Under the pieces are notes generated by a model. The model was not told the DNA's origin and ran no database searches. It worked only from the letters and a program-made list of their open reading frames with translations. A program made the position numbers and the translations under genes. 64,000 nt of DNA from contig JAHCVI010000004.1 in assembly GCA_019096155.1 (NCBI GenBank), forward strand, positions 1,860,001 to 1,924,000, written 5' to 3'. Shown in pieces: positions 1-10,141 of the stretch. Numbering within the stretch: the stretch's first letter is position 1; the number at the start of each line of letters is the position of its first letter. This DNA is from Staphylotrichum longicolle (lineage: Eukaryota; Ascomycota; Sordariomycetes; Sordariales; Chaetomiaceae).

Positions 1-2100
1 GAAGGACAGGACGAATCGAACAAAAGGAAAATACCGTCGGATGAGTGGTGAATGCAAAGGACCGGCCTCGCAGGAAAAAGTTTGCGCTGCCCGTGTGGCA
101 GTATCCGCCCGCAATTGAGATCTTTCCTGATGACCTGATCGTCCCTTGCCTGGATGCTCGAGCTCGGAGCAAGTCAAAGGTCTCCACCTCATGCAACGGA
201 TTCGAGCTGCAGCTGCAGCCTGGAAATGCAGCAGTAGTTGGGAAGGCACCGCTCGCGGCTGCAAGAAACGACAGCTACCTTATAGGAGCTGCCATTGATC
301 ATTGATCACTCCAGGTGTTTGGGGGCAGCAATAAAGCGATGCTGGTCTCGAAACGTTTAATGCAAATCGTCGAGTTGCCGTCGGGTTTAACTTTGCGGTT
401 CGCGTTGCGGTCGAATTACTAAACACCAGTGCCGTTGAAGGAGGATTGTTTCAAATGCGTGACGTATGAGATCGCTGGTAAACGAGTGTCGAGAACAAAG
501 AATTGTCGTTTTCAAATCAAACGTTGAACCCAGCTCTCAGGGGGGGAAGGAAGTGATCTCGAGAGAGGGAAAGGGTACCCCCCAAATGGTATTATTAAAC
601 CCTGGCTCAGCCTGGGCGGGCCCCGCCGGGGACGGGGTCGTTGATGAACTCCGAGGTGGTGTGGGGCTGCCGGGTGGCGACTCTGCAGCAAGAGCTCCAG
701 CTGGGACGCTCTGACCAGCATCAGGAGGCTCAGGTCAGTTCTTCGCTCATCTTATTGGCTCCAGTCGCCAGCATCTCACACCCAACCCGATGAACTCTCA
801 ACTAAAAGTGATGAAATGCACGTCACACACAAAGATAGGATCGCCCGGAAAAGGGGGCTTGCAACAATGGCTGGGAGAACACAGCCTGGCATCCTGTTGG
901 CCCAAAGCGGCCAGGCAAGCTGGGCATAACAGCCCCAAGCAACACCAGGCCTGAGTGCCCATCATGCGGCCCGCGATAGCACCGTGAGGGCGGTGAGGTG
1001 CACCAAGTGGACACGCAGCTTGTCTAATTTTCACCACGGCCGAACAGCGGGGCCAGGTTCCGTTGGCCGACCCCGGTTCAAGGCCGGGAGATGCTTGCCG
1101 GAAGCGAGCTGTGTTCATCTGGTTTCTCATCACAAATCGTTTGGTTGCGCTCAAGAGTCAAGTCAAGTCAAGTCCGCGACAAAGTCTGTCAAGTGACCTT
1201 TGTCTCATTCGCATCACAGACATTGCCTGGTTTGGGCATCCGCGCGCTCCGGCAGTCTCGGACTGTGGAGAACGATTTGGCCCGACCGCCGTTCACGAAG
1301 GTTGGTCAGCGCCGCCCAGCGCCCAGCGCCCAGCAGCGCGATCGAACGATTGCCTCCGTGTTGTGTGCGCGCGCCGCCCACAGATCGGGCCTCGCAGTCG
1401 GCGGATCGAATCCCGATGGCCACCAAACCTGGTTCATCTGAAGAAATATTCACGCACTTATCAATCAGCCATTTCTGATGGAGTCGGCGGCCGAGCCCCG
1501 AACCCGTAGACGGCTAGACGGGTCTGGAAAATCCTGGAAGTTCCTCTTTGCTGAAGCAGGGACTGCTGTGGTACTGAGCGATTTCAGTTGCTGGGCACGC
1601 TGGGCATGTGAAGGACAAGGGTTAGGGTCTTCGGGATTCGAGATTCGCGATGGTCAATCCAGCGATGGTGTGTTGATGAATTCTGCAACTCGTCGATTCA
1701 AGAGCCGCTGCATGGCAACTCAGAGGGTTGCATCGCGTGCGGCTTTTCCCACCCGCGTGCGTCATGGAGAATACGGGACGCGGCACCCGGGTTGCTGGTC
1801 ACCGAGGCAGGCCCACCTCGCCGCTCAGGCTCACCTTGGCCTCACCGAGACAGGCAAGAAGCATCTGGATCCACCAAACGCCAAGGCCCCCAGTCTTCCA
1901 ATCAATTCAAACAGATCTGGCATGAAACATGAAACGGCCAAACACTCAACCCCCCCGGCGCAGCACCAACACCCAACCCATCTCATACGCCCTCCCTCAT
2001 GATCAATTTTTAGCAACACCGATTTCGACTTATTGCACCATCATACATCGGATGAATTAACCCAGCCTCATCCGACAACACAACACGACGGACGGGAGCG
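1..2100. other. Intergenic, no gene recognised
   Basis: No reading frame here has family-like composition or plausible exon structure. The open frames are short and overlap on both strands. A small AAGTC tandem repeat lies near 1155-1173 and a GC-rich CAGCGCC repeat near 1310-1340. The last few hundred bases are presumably the promoter and 5' leader of the GPI mannosyltransferase gene starting at 2101; no clear TATA box was seen. Confidence 0.6.
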
Positions 2101-3655
2101 ATGCCTCCCAAGCACCACAAAAACAGCAGCAGCAGCAGCACCGGCGCCCTCGCCCACCCTCACCGCACCATCCTCGCCTCCTTTTTCGCCTGGAAACTCT
2201 TCCTCCTTGCCATCGCCCTCGGCAGCACCCTCGTCGGCGACGCCTACGACACCTCGGCTGGTCTGGTTGTGCAGGGATCGTCTGGGCTGGGACTGCCTGG
2301 CAAGGATGATCGATTGGTAGGCGGCGGCGGCGGCACCGGCGGCGGCACCGGCGGTGGCCTTGGCCTCGGCCGCGCGCTGGTCTCCCGCCTGTCGAGCTGG
2401 GACGCCATCTACTTTGTCAGTGTTGCGCGCAGGGGCTACCGGTTTGAGCAGGAGTGGGCGTTTGGCGCAGGGTTGCCGGTTGTCGTGAGGGGTGTGTTGA
2501 ATGGTGAGTTAGTGGTGAGGGCTGGTCATGTGGTGATCGATGTCTTGCCGGGGGTTCCGGTGACCGGTTTGTTCTTGGTGTTCGTTGTCTAATTGTAATC
2601 AGGCCTGGAGCGCCTCGGCGCCGTTGGCTCCTCCGCTGCCGAGGAGGGGCCGTCTCTGAAGCCGTGACCGGCATCGCCGTCGCCAACACGGCCCACCTCC
2701 TCTCGGCCCTCGTGTTGTACCGCCTGGGCCGGGTGGTCTGGCGCGACCAGACTCTATCTTTGGTTGCCGCCCTCTTGCACGTCGTCTCCCCCGCCGGCCT
2801 GTTCCTGTCCGCGCCCTACGCCGAGAGTTCCTTTGCGCTGCTCTCCTTCTCGGGCTACCTCCTGTTCGCCCTCGGCTGCCGGGCCGAGCACAGGCCGACC
2901 CGCCGCGACCTGTACACCATTTTTTCTGGAATCCTCTTTGGCCTCGCCACGGCCTTCCGCAGCAATGGCATCCTGAACGGCGTCCCCTTCGCCTGGGAGG
3001 TCCTGCGGAACCTGCCGCGGCTGTCTCAGCGTCCCACCGACACGCTGCGTCGGCTGTCGGCTCTTGGCGTCGGTGGAGTCTGTGTGGCGGCTGGGTCTCT
3101 CGGCCCGCAGGCGGCCGCCTACCTGCGTTTCTGCTCCGGCACATCCGGCGCAGAGCCCAGGCCGTGGTGTCAGGGCTACGTGCCAAGCATTTACACTTTT
3201 GTGCAGAGCCATTTTGGTAGGGCTGTCCCGGATGCCCCGTACCATGTTCGTTGCTGATAGGGATTAGGAATACCGGCTTTCTCCGCTACTGGACCGTGTC
3301 CAACATCCCGCTGTTCATCCTCGCCACCCCGATGCTGGCTATCCTGATCAAGGCGGGGGTGGACCAGCTGCGGGGTCGGAATGTTCCCGTCGCCGACAAG
3401 CCCGCCGAGTCGGCTCGGCTGCTCTCGCTCCTCCAGTCCGCTGCCGCCGCTCAGGTGCTGCTGGCGGTTCTCGCGGCGACCTCGTACCACGTGCAGATCA
3501 TTACCAGAATATCGTCTGGGTACCCGCTGTGGTACTGGTGGCTCGCCGGGTGCCTCATCCGGGGAGAGAAGACGGGGAGTCGCGTCGTCGTGTTCATGGT
3601 CATGTACGCCTCGATCCAGGGCGCGCTGTTCACTTCGTTCCTGCCGCCGGCGTAG
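2101..3655 (+). CDS. GPI18: GPI mannosyltransferase 2 (GPI18/PIG-V type), with two apparent one-base breaks
   Basis: Predicted ER membrane mannosyltransferase that adds the second mannose to the GPI-anchor precursor. Exon 1 (2101-2503) carries the luminal SSWDAIYF motif near residues 98-105, typical of the PIG-V family. Intron 1 is 2504-2602. Exon 2 (2603-3216) has several hydrophobic helices, the FRSNG motif and a PSIYTFVQSHF stretch. Exon 3 (about 3268-3655) starts with GFLRYWTVSNIPLF and ends FTSFLPPA. Total is about 468 aa, normal for the family. Splicing intron 1 gives a frame that hits a stop near 2661; one extra G in the GGGG run at 2646-2649 restores the family frame. One extra T in the run at 3212-3215 would make the second junction read HFW-NTGFLRYW, as in homologues. 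Without it the junction needs a 44-nt intron. The function call is strong; exact joins are uncertain. Confidence 0.82.
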
Positions 3656-3936
3656 ATGCAAGTCGGTTAATATTACCACTATCTAATCGGATCTTGATAC
3701 TCTTCCAGGTCATGGCCCAGCTTGTCCCTGCAAGTGGTCTGCAAATACAAGAAAAACAAAGACCTGCTCGCCTGTCGCCCAAGCGGTCCGCAACGCAATA
3801 TAAACCAGAGACCCCAGCTTGTGCTGTCATCCAAGCCGGTCCGCAGAAAAATACACAGATCATGAAGATGCATCCCAACCTGAGACCTTAACCAAGGCAT
3901 GCCTGCCAGCCAACAACTTTCCCACTCAGCCACCAT

Positions 3937-4944
3937 TTACACCACGGTGCCGTTCCTCCTCACAATCCAACCCGCGCGCACAATCCACATGTACGTCAGC
4001 GGGGGCCCCAACACCAGCGCCAAAAACCCGCCATAAATCGACTTGAACACCACGCCGTCCCACCGCCCCAAAAACACCCAATCCCCCTCGTACGGCGTCC
4101 CGCACGACATGAGCACGCCAATCGTCGGACCGACCATGACCCCAAACCCATACACGGCCACCACCAACCCCCTCCCCAGACCCGCCAGGAAGAACCCCAC
4201 GGCCTGCCCAACACCACGAGGAACACCACAGCAGCACCAGCGGCCCCGGCCCCCCAGGCATGCGCTGCCGCGCGCGGCGTTGTAGTGGTCGAGCATGAAG
4301 ACCCAGCGCCAGAACGGGCGGGTCGGCTCCGGGATGGCGCGCGGGGCGTAGGGCGGGACGGAGCCGCGCGAGACGGCCAGGTTGACGAGGAAGGCGACGC
4401 AGAACCAGGTGATGACGGACTGGAGGACGGTGGAGAGGGCGGCGTCGGCGAGGAAGGAGACGGGCGGGTGGAAGAGGAAGGGCGGCGGGGAGCCCTGCGG
4501 GGCGGGCCCGGGCGGGGCGCGGGGAGGAGTAGATTGCTGATGCGGGATGTTAGTTTTTTTCTTTTTTTGAACGGGAAAAGGAAAAGGAGTAAGGGCGGGT
4601 GGGAACGTACGGTAGGCGATGGCCCAGTTGATGGCGGCTGCGAGGACCATGGCGGCGAGGCCCTGGTTGATCCACATCTGCGAAAGCTGGCCGTTGGTGA
4701 GCTGCAGGGTCGGGGTCTTGACGCGTCTGTCGTAGCCGGGGTTCTGGGTCATGATGGGAGTGCCCATGGGAGGCGATGACTGGTTCGAGGTGCTGCCGTG
4801 GGGTGGGACGATGACAATGGGGGCCTCCTGGGGTCTGCTGGTCTCGCCGTCGGCAGGGGCCGGGGTGGCCATGTTGCGGAGCTCCCAGGTGCTGTCCGAC
4901 GGGAAGGTCGAGAAGGGAGACGGGTTGGACTCGATCCACCACAT
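3937..4944 (-). CDS. Fungal multi-pass membrane protein (DUF2456-like)
   Basis: Predicted integral membrane protein of unknown function, resembling the fungal DUF2456 family (recalled, not searched). The N-terminal ~90 residues are polar and proline-rich. Hydrophobic segments follow at GLAAMVLAAAINWAIAY, STVLQSVITWFCVAFLVNLAV, QAVGFFLAGLGRGLVVAVYG and KSIYGGFLALVLGPPLTYMW. The start at 4944 is the first ATG before the acidic/proline region; a start 75 nt downstream is also possible. A candidate intron lies at 4537-4610 (GTACGT donor, CTAAC branch, CAG acceptor) right after the first membrane segment. Its 74-nt length would shift the frame, so either it is not spliced (335 aa) or an indel lies nearby. 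The downstream gene on the + strand ends 280 bp away (convergent). Confidence 0.6.
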   Translation of the reverse strand: MWWIESNPSPFSTFPSDSTWELRNMATPAPADGETSRPQEAPIVIVPPHGSTSNQSSPPMGTPIMTQNPGYDRRVKTPTLQLTNGQLSQMWINQGLAAMVLAAAINWAIAYRTFPPALTPFPFPVQKKKKTNIPHQQSTPPRAPPGPAPQGSPPPFLFHPPVSFLADAALSTVLQSVITWFCVAFLVNLAVSRGSVPPYAPRAIPEPTRPFWRWVFMLDHYNAARGSACLGGRGRWCCCGVPRGVGQAVGFFLAGLGRGLVVAVYGFGVMVGPTIGVLMSCGTPYEGDWVFLGRWDGVVFKSIYGGFLALVLGPPLTYMWIVRAGWIVRRNGTVV

Positions 4945-6130
4945 TTTGAACGGCGTTGAAGAAAAGAGTGTATAGAGTGATTTGAGGTTGGATGTGACAG
5001 AGAGTGTATGTGCCCAACGGCTATTCACAGGAGAGGGCGTTGGTGTTTGAGAGATACTACAAACAGTTTCGAGAAGGAGAGAACCACAGGGCAAAGGGAC
5101 CATTCAGATATAAGCAGAAAGAACGACGGCTGATCTGAGAAGACGCGCCTGCACGATGCTGCAACCCATGATAACAACGGACAGTCGGGCCATGGCTGCA
5201 TGGCAAGGCGTGTGATCTTGATTTCAGATACAAAAGATATGGTTCTGTGGACGTGCGTCTGCACGATATCTGTGGAAGAATGTCCGTGTGAGTGCATCCA
5301 GCGACTTCAGTCATTGGACACTGCGAGGTGAGCTGCAGTTTACGGTTTCGAGATGCAGCGGAGAAGCAGCGTTGGCCAAGGATCATGGAAGTTTGAAGAC
5401 AGGATGGCAGGGATTCGAGATCGGAGTCCCACTTTTACCCGCCCAACTGCCGGCGCTAGCAAGGATCCGGTCGAGGACCGCATCGATTGTTGCTTCAGAT
5501 CTTCTGATCAAGACAACTTGTGACTTGAGAGCTCCAAGCCTGCGACAAAACCCTCATCAGCATCAGGGGCGAGAGGTGGAATCTACTGACTTACGAGCAC
5601 CATTTTGTCGATAGTACATATTAGTAACGAGGTCAAGGCTGTTCTATGTCAGTCAGTTGTGAGTCTGAGTGCTTGGAGTGTTCCCCGAAATGAAAGCTCA
5701 GGGGTAACTTGGCGTGGCTACACCTCAACCTAGCAACAACACCTTTCCCATGTCGTCGCTATCCAAAACCCTTCTTCGGATAGTATACAGTTGTTTCATG
5801 GATCTTGCATCTCAGTATCCTGCATATACTCAACGCGCCGGCACATCGGGTTTGAACCGGGGCCCGACTGGAACCTGCCGACTGTCCCCTGACCAGCCAC
5901 AGTGCAGTTGCATCAGGCCTCGGAGAACTGATGAGATCACGCCCATAAAACCCGAATGCTTCCTCTGTATATTATAAACTTGTAAGCCACAATGTCATGC
6001 GGATGAACTTGTTATCATCCCCAACCAGACTTCTTTGGGAATCCTCGATATCTTCAACTCTTAATCTCCTTTTGCTTTTCACCATTGCCAACGACTCCAA
6101 CTGTGGCGCATATTCTCACCAATCAAAAGT
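4945..6130. other. Intergenic, divergent promoter region
   Basis: About 1.2 kb between the divergently transcribed membrane-protein gene and the F-box/ankyrin gene. No coding-like frame, RNA gene or repeat was seen. It should hold both promoters. Confidence 0.55.
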
Positions 6131-7970
6131 ATGACTTCTTTGTCGGCAATGGCCTCTCCTCGTGGTTCCTCCGCGTCCCTGACGGCGCTTCCGGTTGAGC
6201 TGATGCTCAACATCTCCAGCAACTTCACATCTGCGAAAGAGTAAGTTTTATCCCATACTGCCTATTTCTCCTCACTTTCTTTGCCATTATATACACCACA
6301 ACACGACGAGTCCCTTGTCATATCGCCCCCACTGACATTCCAGTAGCCTTGACGCGCTTGCTAGGACCTGCAGGGGGTTTTACCACCATCTCAACCCGCT
6401 CCTGTACCAACGAAACATTGACCAGGGGCAGTCCAGTGCTGTCTTGTGGGCCTGCGAGCACGGCAGCATTGGCACTCTGGAGCGCCTCCACGAACAAGGC
6501 GCCGATTTTGGTTTTCTAGCCAAGCGTCCGGCTCACTGTGGACAGACTACCGTCTTTGCCCCAATTCACGTGGCGGCAAAGCACGGGCATGTCGATATCG
6601 TTTGGTGGCTGCTCGACCATGGGGCCAAGCTCGATGCTCTCAGCCAGGGGTATTGCGACTGCCCGGCTTTCTTCCCACGACTGATCAGGGATCCGGTACA
6701 GCGCGCCGCACTGCCCCTCACTCCGCTGTGGTCGCCGTTACACACGGCCGTGTGCTATGGCAACACCGAGGTGGCTATCCTTTTTCTCGAACGCGGCGCT
6801 TCCCTCATCGTGTCACAGAGGGAGGAGGATGTCCACCCAAGGTGGCTCACCTCCCGCCGTGACTATCTAGTGGCAGACGTCACTGTCATGCACACTGCCG
6901 CCGCGGCCAACAATGTCGCTGTAATCGACTTCATTGTCGATCGGAAACTCGCTGGCCTCAGTTGCGTGGACACGGCGGGGTACTCCCCGCTCCACTACGC
7001 CGCCACAAACGCCCACACGGTCGGTGTCTTGACCAGGCTTCTCCAGATGACAGATGCGTGGTTGCCCGGTCCTGCGTCTCCATTCTCCCTGGCCCTCCAA
7101 CACGGCGCCTTTGCCTGTGCCCTGACGCTGCTCAAGGCCGGCCACGCACCCGACGACCACGACATCTCCGTCCGCACCAACCTCCTCCACCACGCCGCCA
7201 CACGTTTCCCTCCCCTCACCTGGGACTCCACCTTCCCAGTCTGGCTGCACCAGCGCGACACCTTCGTCCGCCACCTCCTCGCCCACAACCACCCCCTCAC
7301 CGCGCGCGCCGCCTGGTACAACCAGACCCCACTCCACGCCTTCGCCTCCCTGCCCTCGGCCCAGACCGGCCCGGCGCTCTTTGCCGCCCTCCTCGCCGCC
7401 GGCGCAGACCCCAACGCCCTCAACGCCGCCGGCGACACCCCTCTTACCATCCTGGCCCGGTCTCTCAACGAGACCTCGCTCCCTGGCCAAGTTGAAGACG
7501 CCTCACACGCGGCCGCCGTCGCGGCAATCGCGGAGACGTTTTCCCTCTTCCTCGACCACGGCGCCAAGGTCTGCTCCTTCACGGCCGAGGCCCTGCTCGT
7601 CGCCGACCGTCTCGCCGCCACCCCCTGGCGAAAGGGCCTTGCCAAGGACATCCTCGCTCGCGCGGTGAAGGAGAATGCGGACCTGAGGGCGGCAGCTGCC
7701 GTGGGTGCTGGGGGAGTGCGTGGAAAGGGGCCAGGCGGATGCGTGCGAGGTGCTGGTGGAGTTGGGGGTGCGGTGGCGCGTGTCCGGGCGCGGGGAGAAG
7801 GTTCGGTTGGTGAGGAGGGGGGGCATGGATGGGGGATGTACACGGTGCTTGACGCGGTGAGGTGCTGTGTGGGGATGGGGAGTTTTGGGGGCTGTGTGGG
7901 AGGTGATGAATCCGGTGGCTGCGGAGAGGCTGGGGAGGGTTGGATGTGGGAAGGGGAGGGTGGGTGCTGA
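6131..7970 (+). CDS. F-box and ankyrin-repeat protein, disturbed C-terminus
   Basis: Exon 1 (6131-6240) opens MTSLSAMASPRG and runs into LPVELMLNISSNF, an F-box start. Intron 6241-6343 (GTAAGT...CAG) splits an Asp codon, and exon 2 continues SLDALARTCRGFYHHLNPLLYQ, completing the F-box. Ankyrin repeats follow, for example TVFAPIHVAAKHGHVDIVWW, TPLWSPLHTAVCYGNTEVAI and AGYSPLHYAATNAHTVGVL. Such proteins usually act as substrate adaptors of SCF ubiquitin ligases; the partner is unknown. The open frame gives 578 aa, but from about residue 460 the translation becomes Gly-rich and unlike a protein. The neighbouring frame reads WVLGECVERGQADACEVLVE from about 7699, so a frame shift near 7690-7700 is likely. 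A second switch at the seven-G run near 7822 and a third further on are possible. The true end is therefore uncertain. Confidence 0.75.
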
Positions 7971-8241
7971 GGAAAAGGGGGTTTTGACAGCGGGATGGGA
8001 AAAGGGGTATTGGAGCTTCACCATGTTTGTTATTTCGCACGGACAATGGAGCAGGGGGTAGATTCCACAGCTTGTGATAGTTCGAATCCAAGATCTTGGT
8101 TTCAGATCGTCAGTTTTTGAGCATTCCTTTGCTGGAACTCGAGATGGTATGCTCAGTTCCTTCCCGAACAAAAGAAAAGAAGAGTAAAACACACACCGTC
8201 ATCCCAACCCCTTTCCACTATCACCGCCCCAGGCTCTTCTT

Positions 8242-9865
8242 CTATTTCTCTTCTGCCAAAACCCACGGGTCATCCAACAGGTCCCGAGCGGCGGCCCTCA
8301 GCACAGGATCAACCACCAAAAGCCTCCGCAGATACCGTCCCAGCACATCGAGGTCTGCCTGGGTCAAATCGAGGCTCTCGGTGTTACGGTCGTCAAAGTA
8401 CGACCGGCGGATTTCTTCCTCCAGTGGACGGAAAAATTCTTTTGACGAATCTGCCTTATGTTATCAATAGACCCACACGAAGCGGCATGGGAATGGGTTT
8501 GACGAACCATCGGGGCGTTCTTTGAAAACGCCGGCTTGGATTGCTTCTTCAATCCACTGCTGCGGAAGACCTCCGAGCACCTTTTCGAACTGGGGGATCA
8601 AACCTTGGTCCTCGTCGAAGTGTGCCTCGAACGGTGTACGACCTGTCACCAACTCGTACGTCTTGTGGAGAGCGCCGCGTTAGCAGTTGACCGGTCAAGG
8701 CGTGGGGGAGGAAGGTTGGTGGTCCAGCTCACAGTGCAACCTAGATTCCAGATATCCACCGCGTTGGTGAGGGGACGTTGGAAGACCAGCTCGGGTGGAC
8801 GGAGGGGCATCGGGGTCGAGATCAGCTTGGGTGGGTCGGCGATGAAGAACGCTACGGGACCGTACTGTCAGCCAGGACACTGGGAGGGAAGGATAATCAG
8901 ACGTGGACAACCGTACATTCTCCAAAGTCGATAAGCTGGATCTCGCAGGTCTCCTCGTCAACCTCGACGCCGTACTCGGCGGGCTCGACGAGGTACTCGG
9001 GTATACCCGGTTCTAGCGGCATACCGTCATACCTCTCAACCTTGCCAATCTGCGGAGGGCCCAGATCCTCGAAAATGGCCTCCAGAGATGCCTCTTCAAA
9101 GTCGGGGAGGCTGAGAAGGACATTTCCCATATGTATATCTAGCAAGAGTCAGGCCAGCGCAGGGCGGTAGATTATACGTACTCGGTCACAACTCACCCCC
9201 GTGTGCCACGCCCACCGAGTGAAGATAAACAACGGCCAGTAGGAGCTGACGGGAGACGGAACGGGCAAGGGTGCCGTCCAGCCGGTACTCTGGGCAGTCC
9301 TCTACAACGGACGAGAGTTTCGGGCCGAGCATGCCAAGCACGATGCAGAGATGCCGGCCGTTTGGTCCTTCGTGGTGGAAGCTTTCGATAAGATGGGAGA
9401 CGTGCTTGCGCCCTGGATGGGCAGGGTCGCCCTGTTCCTTCAGAGCACTGAGAATGTCCAGCTCGCGCGCCGTCTCGTCCGACTTACTGGCGACAACCAC
9501 CTTGATGGTCACGTTACGCTGCTCACTGGCGGCCGTCTGAATGAGCCCATGGACGTGCAGAGGACAGACGATTGAAATGGAAGACAACCGGCTTACCGAT
9601 GGTCGCGCGCAAGCCATATTGTCGAGAAGGAACCGAATCCAAGCTTATGCACGATCTCATACCGGCCGTCGTGGAGCCTGTCGTTCAGGAGAATCGGATG
9701 GTACCCCCCGGGACAGTAGTTGCCCAGGTCTTCGGCGGGGACGCCGATGTTGTAGTCCAGAGGGTTGACCATTCTTCGGGCTGAAGGACTGCGTGCGTGA
9801 TGGAATAGGCGATAGGTGGACGGGCGTATCTGAGCGCGGAGGAAGATAAACTGGAAGCACTTCAT
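8242..9865 (-). CDS. SRPK-like serine/threonine protein kinase
   Basis: Six exons: 9865-9597, 9525-9197, 9138-8917, 8851-8733, 8661-8508 and 8450-8242. They give an uninterrupted 433-aa frame, with introns of 57-71 nt. The N-terminus (MKCFQFIFLRAQ...) is basic and hydrophobic, like the mitochondrial-looking leader of many fungal SRPK-type kinases. The glycine loop is KLGFGSFSTIWLARD, and the lysine lies in NVTIKVV. The catalytic loop reads AHGDIHMGNVLL (HGD in place of HRD), formed across the second intron. DFG is DFGES, formed across the third. RPPELVF substitutes for APE. The split-lobe layout, with an acidic insert before DFG, and the C-terminal LDLTQADLDVLGRYLRRLLVVDP stretch fit SR-protein kinase relatives of filamentous fungi. 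Substrate unknown. It sits 276 bp from the end of the beta-galactosidase gene, on the same strand. Confidence 0.85.
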
Positions 9866-10141
9866 CAATGATGACGCTGGGCGAGGGTGACCTGAGCTTC
9901 TTATGTGGTGGGAGCGCGCGGCCGCGTTGCTCGAGGCTGCATACAGGAGGCCCGGACCGGCTGGAAGCGTTGGTTGGTAGGGATCCATAGCTATAGTTAG
10001 AGAGCTATGGTGCTTGGCCCCAGGGGTCAACTCCCTCCAACTTGCCTTGACCAACACTGTCCAGGAATTGCAACTGCATGTAAAAACACCCCTTCCACAC
10101 CATCCCAAAACAGCCCATAGCCCCCAAACCCCCGAACCCAC

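Noticed and set aside
1060..1105. T-arm-like sequence GACCCCGGTTCAAGGCCGGG
   Set aside because: The T-stem and loop fit, but no matching acceptor (AGCATCT-like) or A box lies at the right distance upstream, so it is not a tRNA.
1375..1430. Possible tRNA-like GGATCGAATCC near 1400
   Set aside because: The stem does not pair and there is no acceptor arm.
3926..4261. Gly/Trp-rich alternative frames inside the membrane-protein gene
   Set aside because: They are GC-skew shadows of the real frame.
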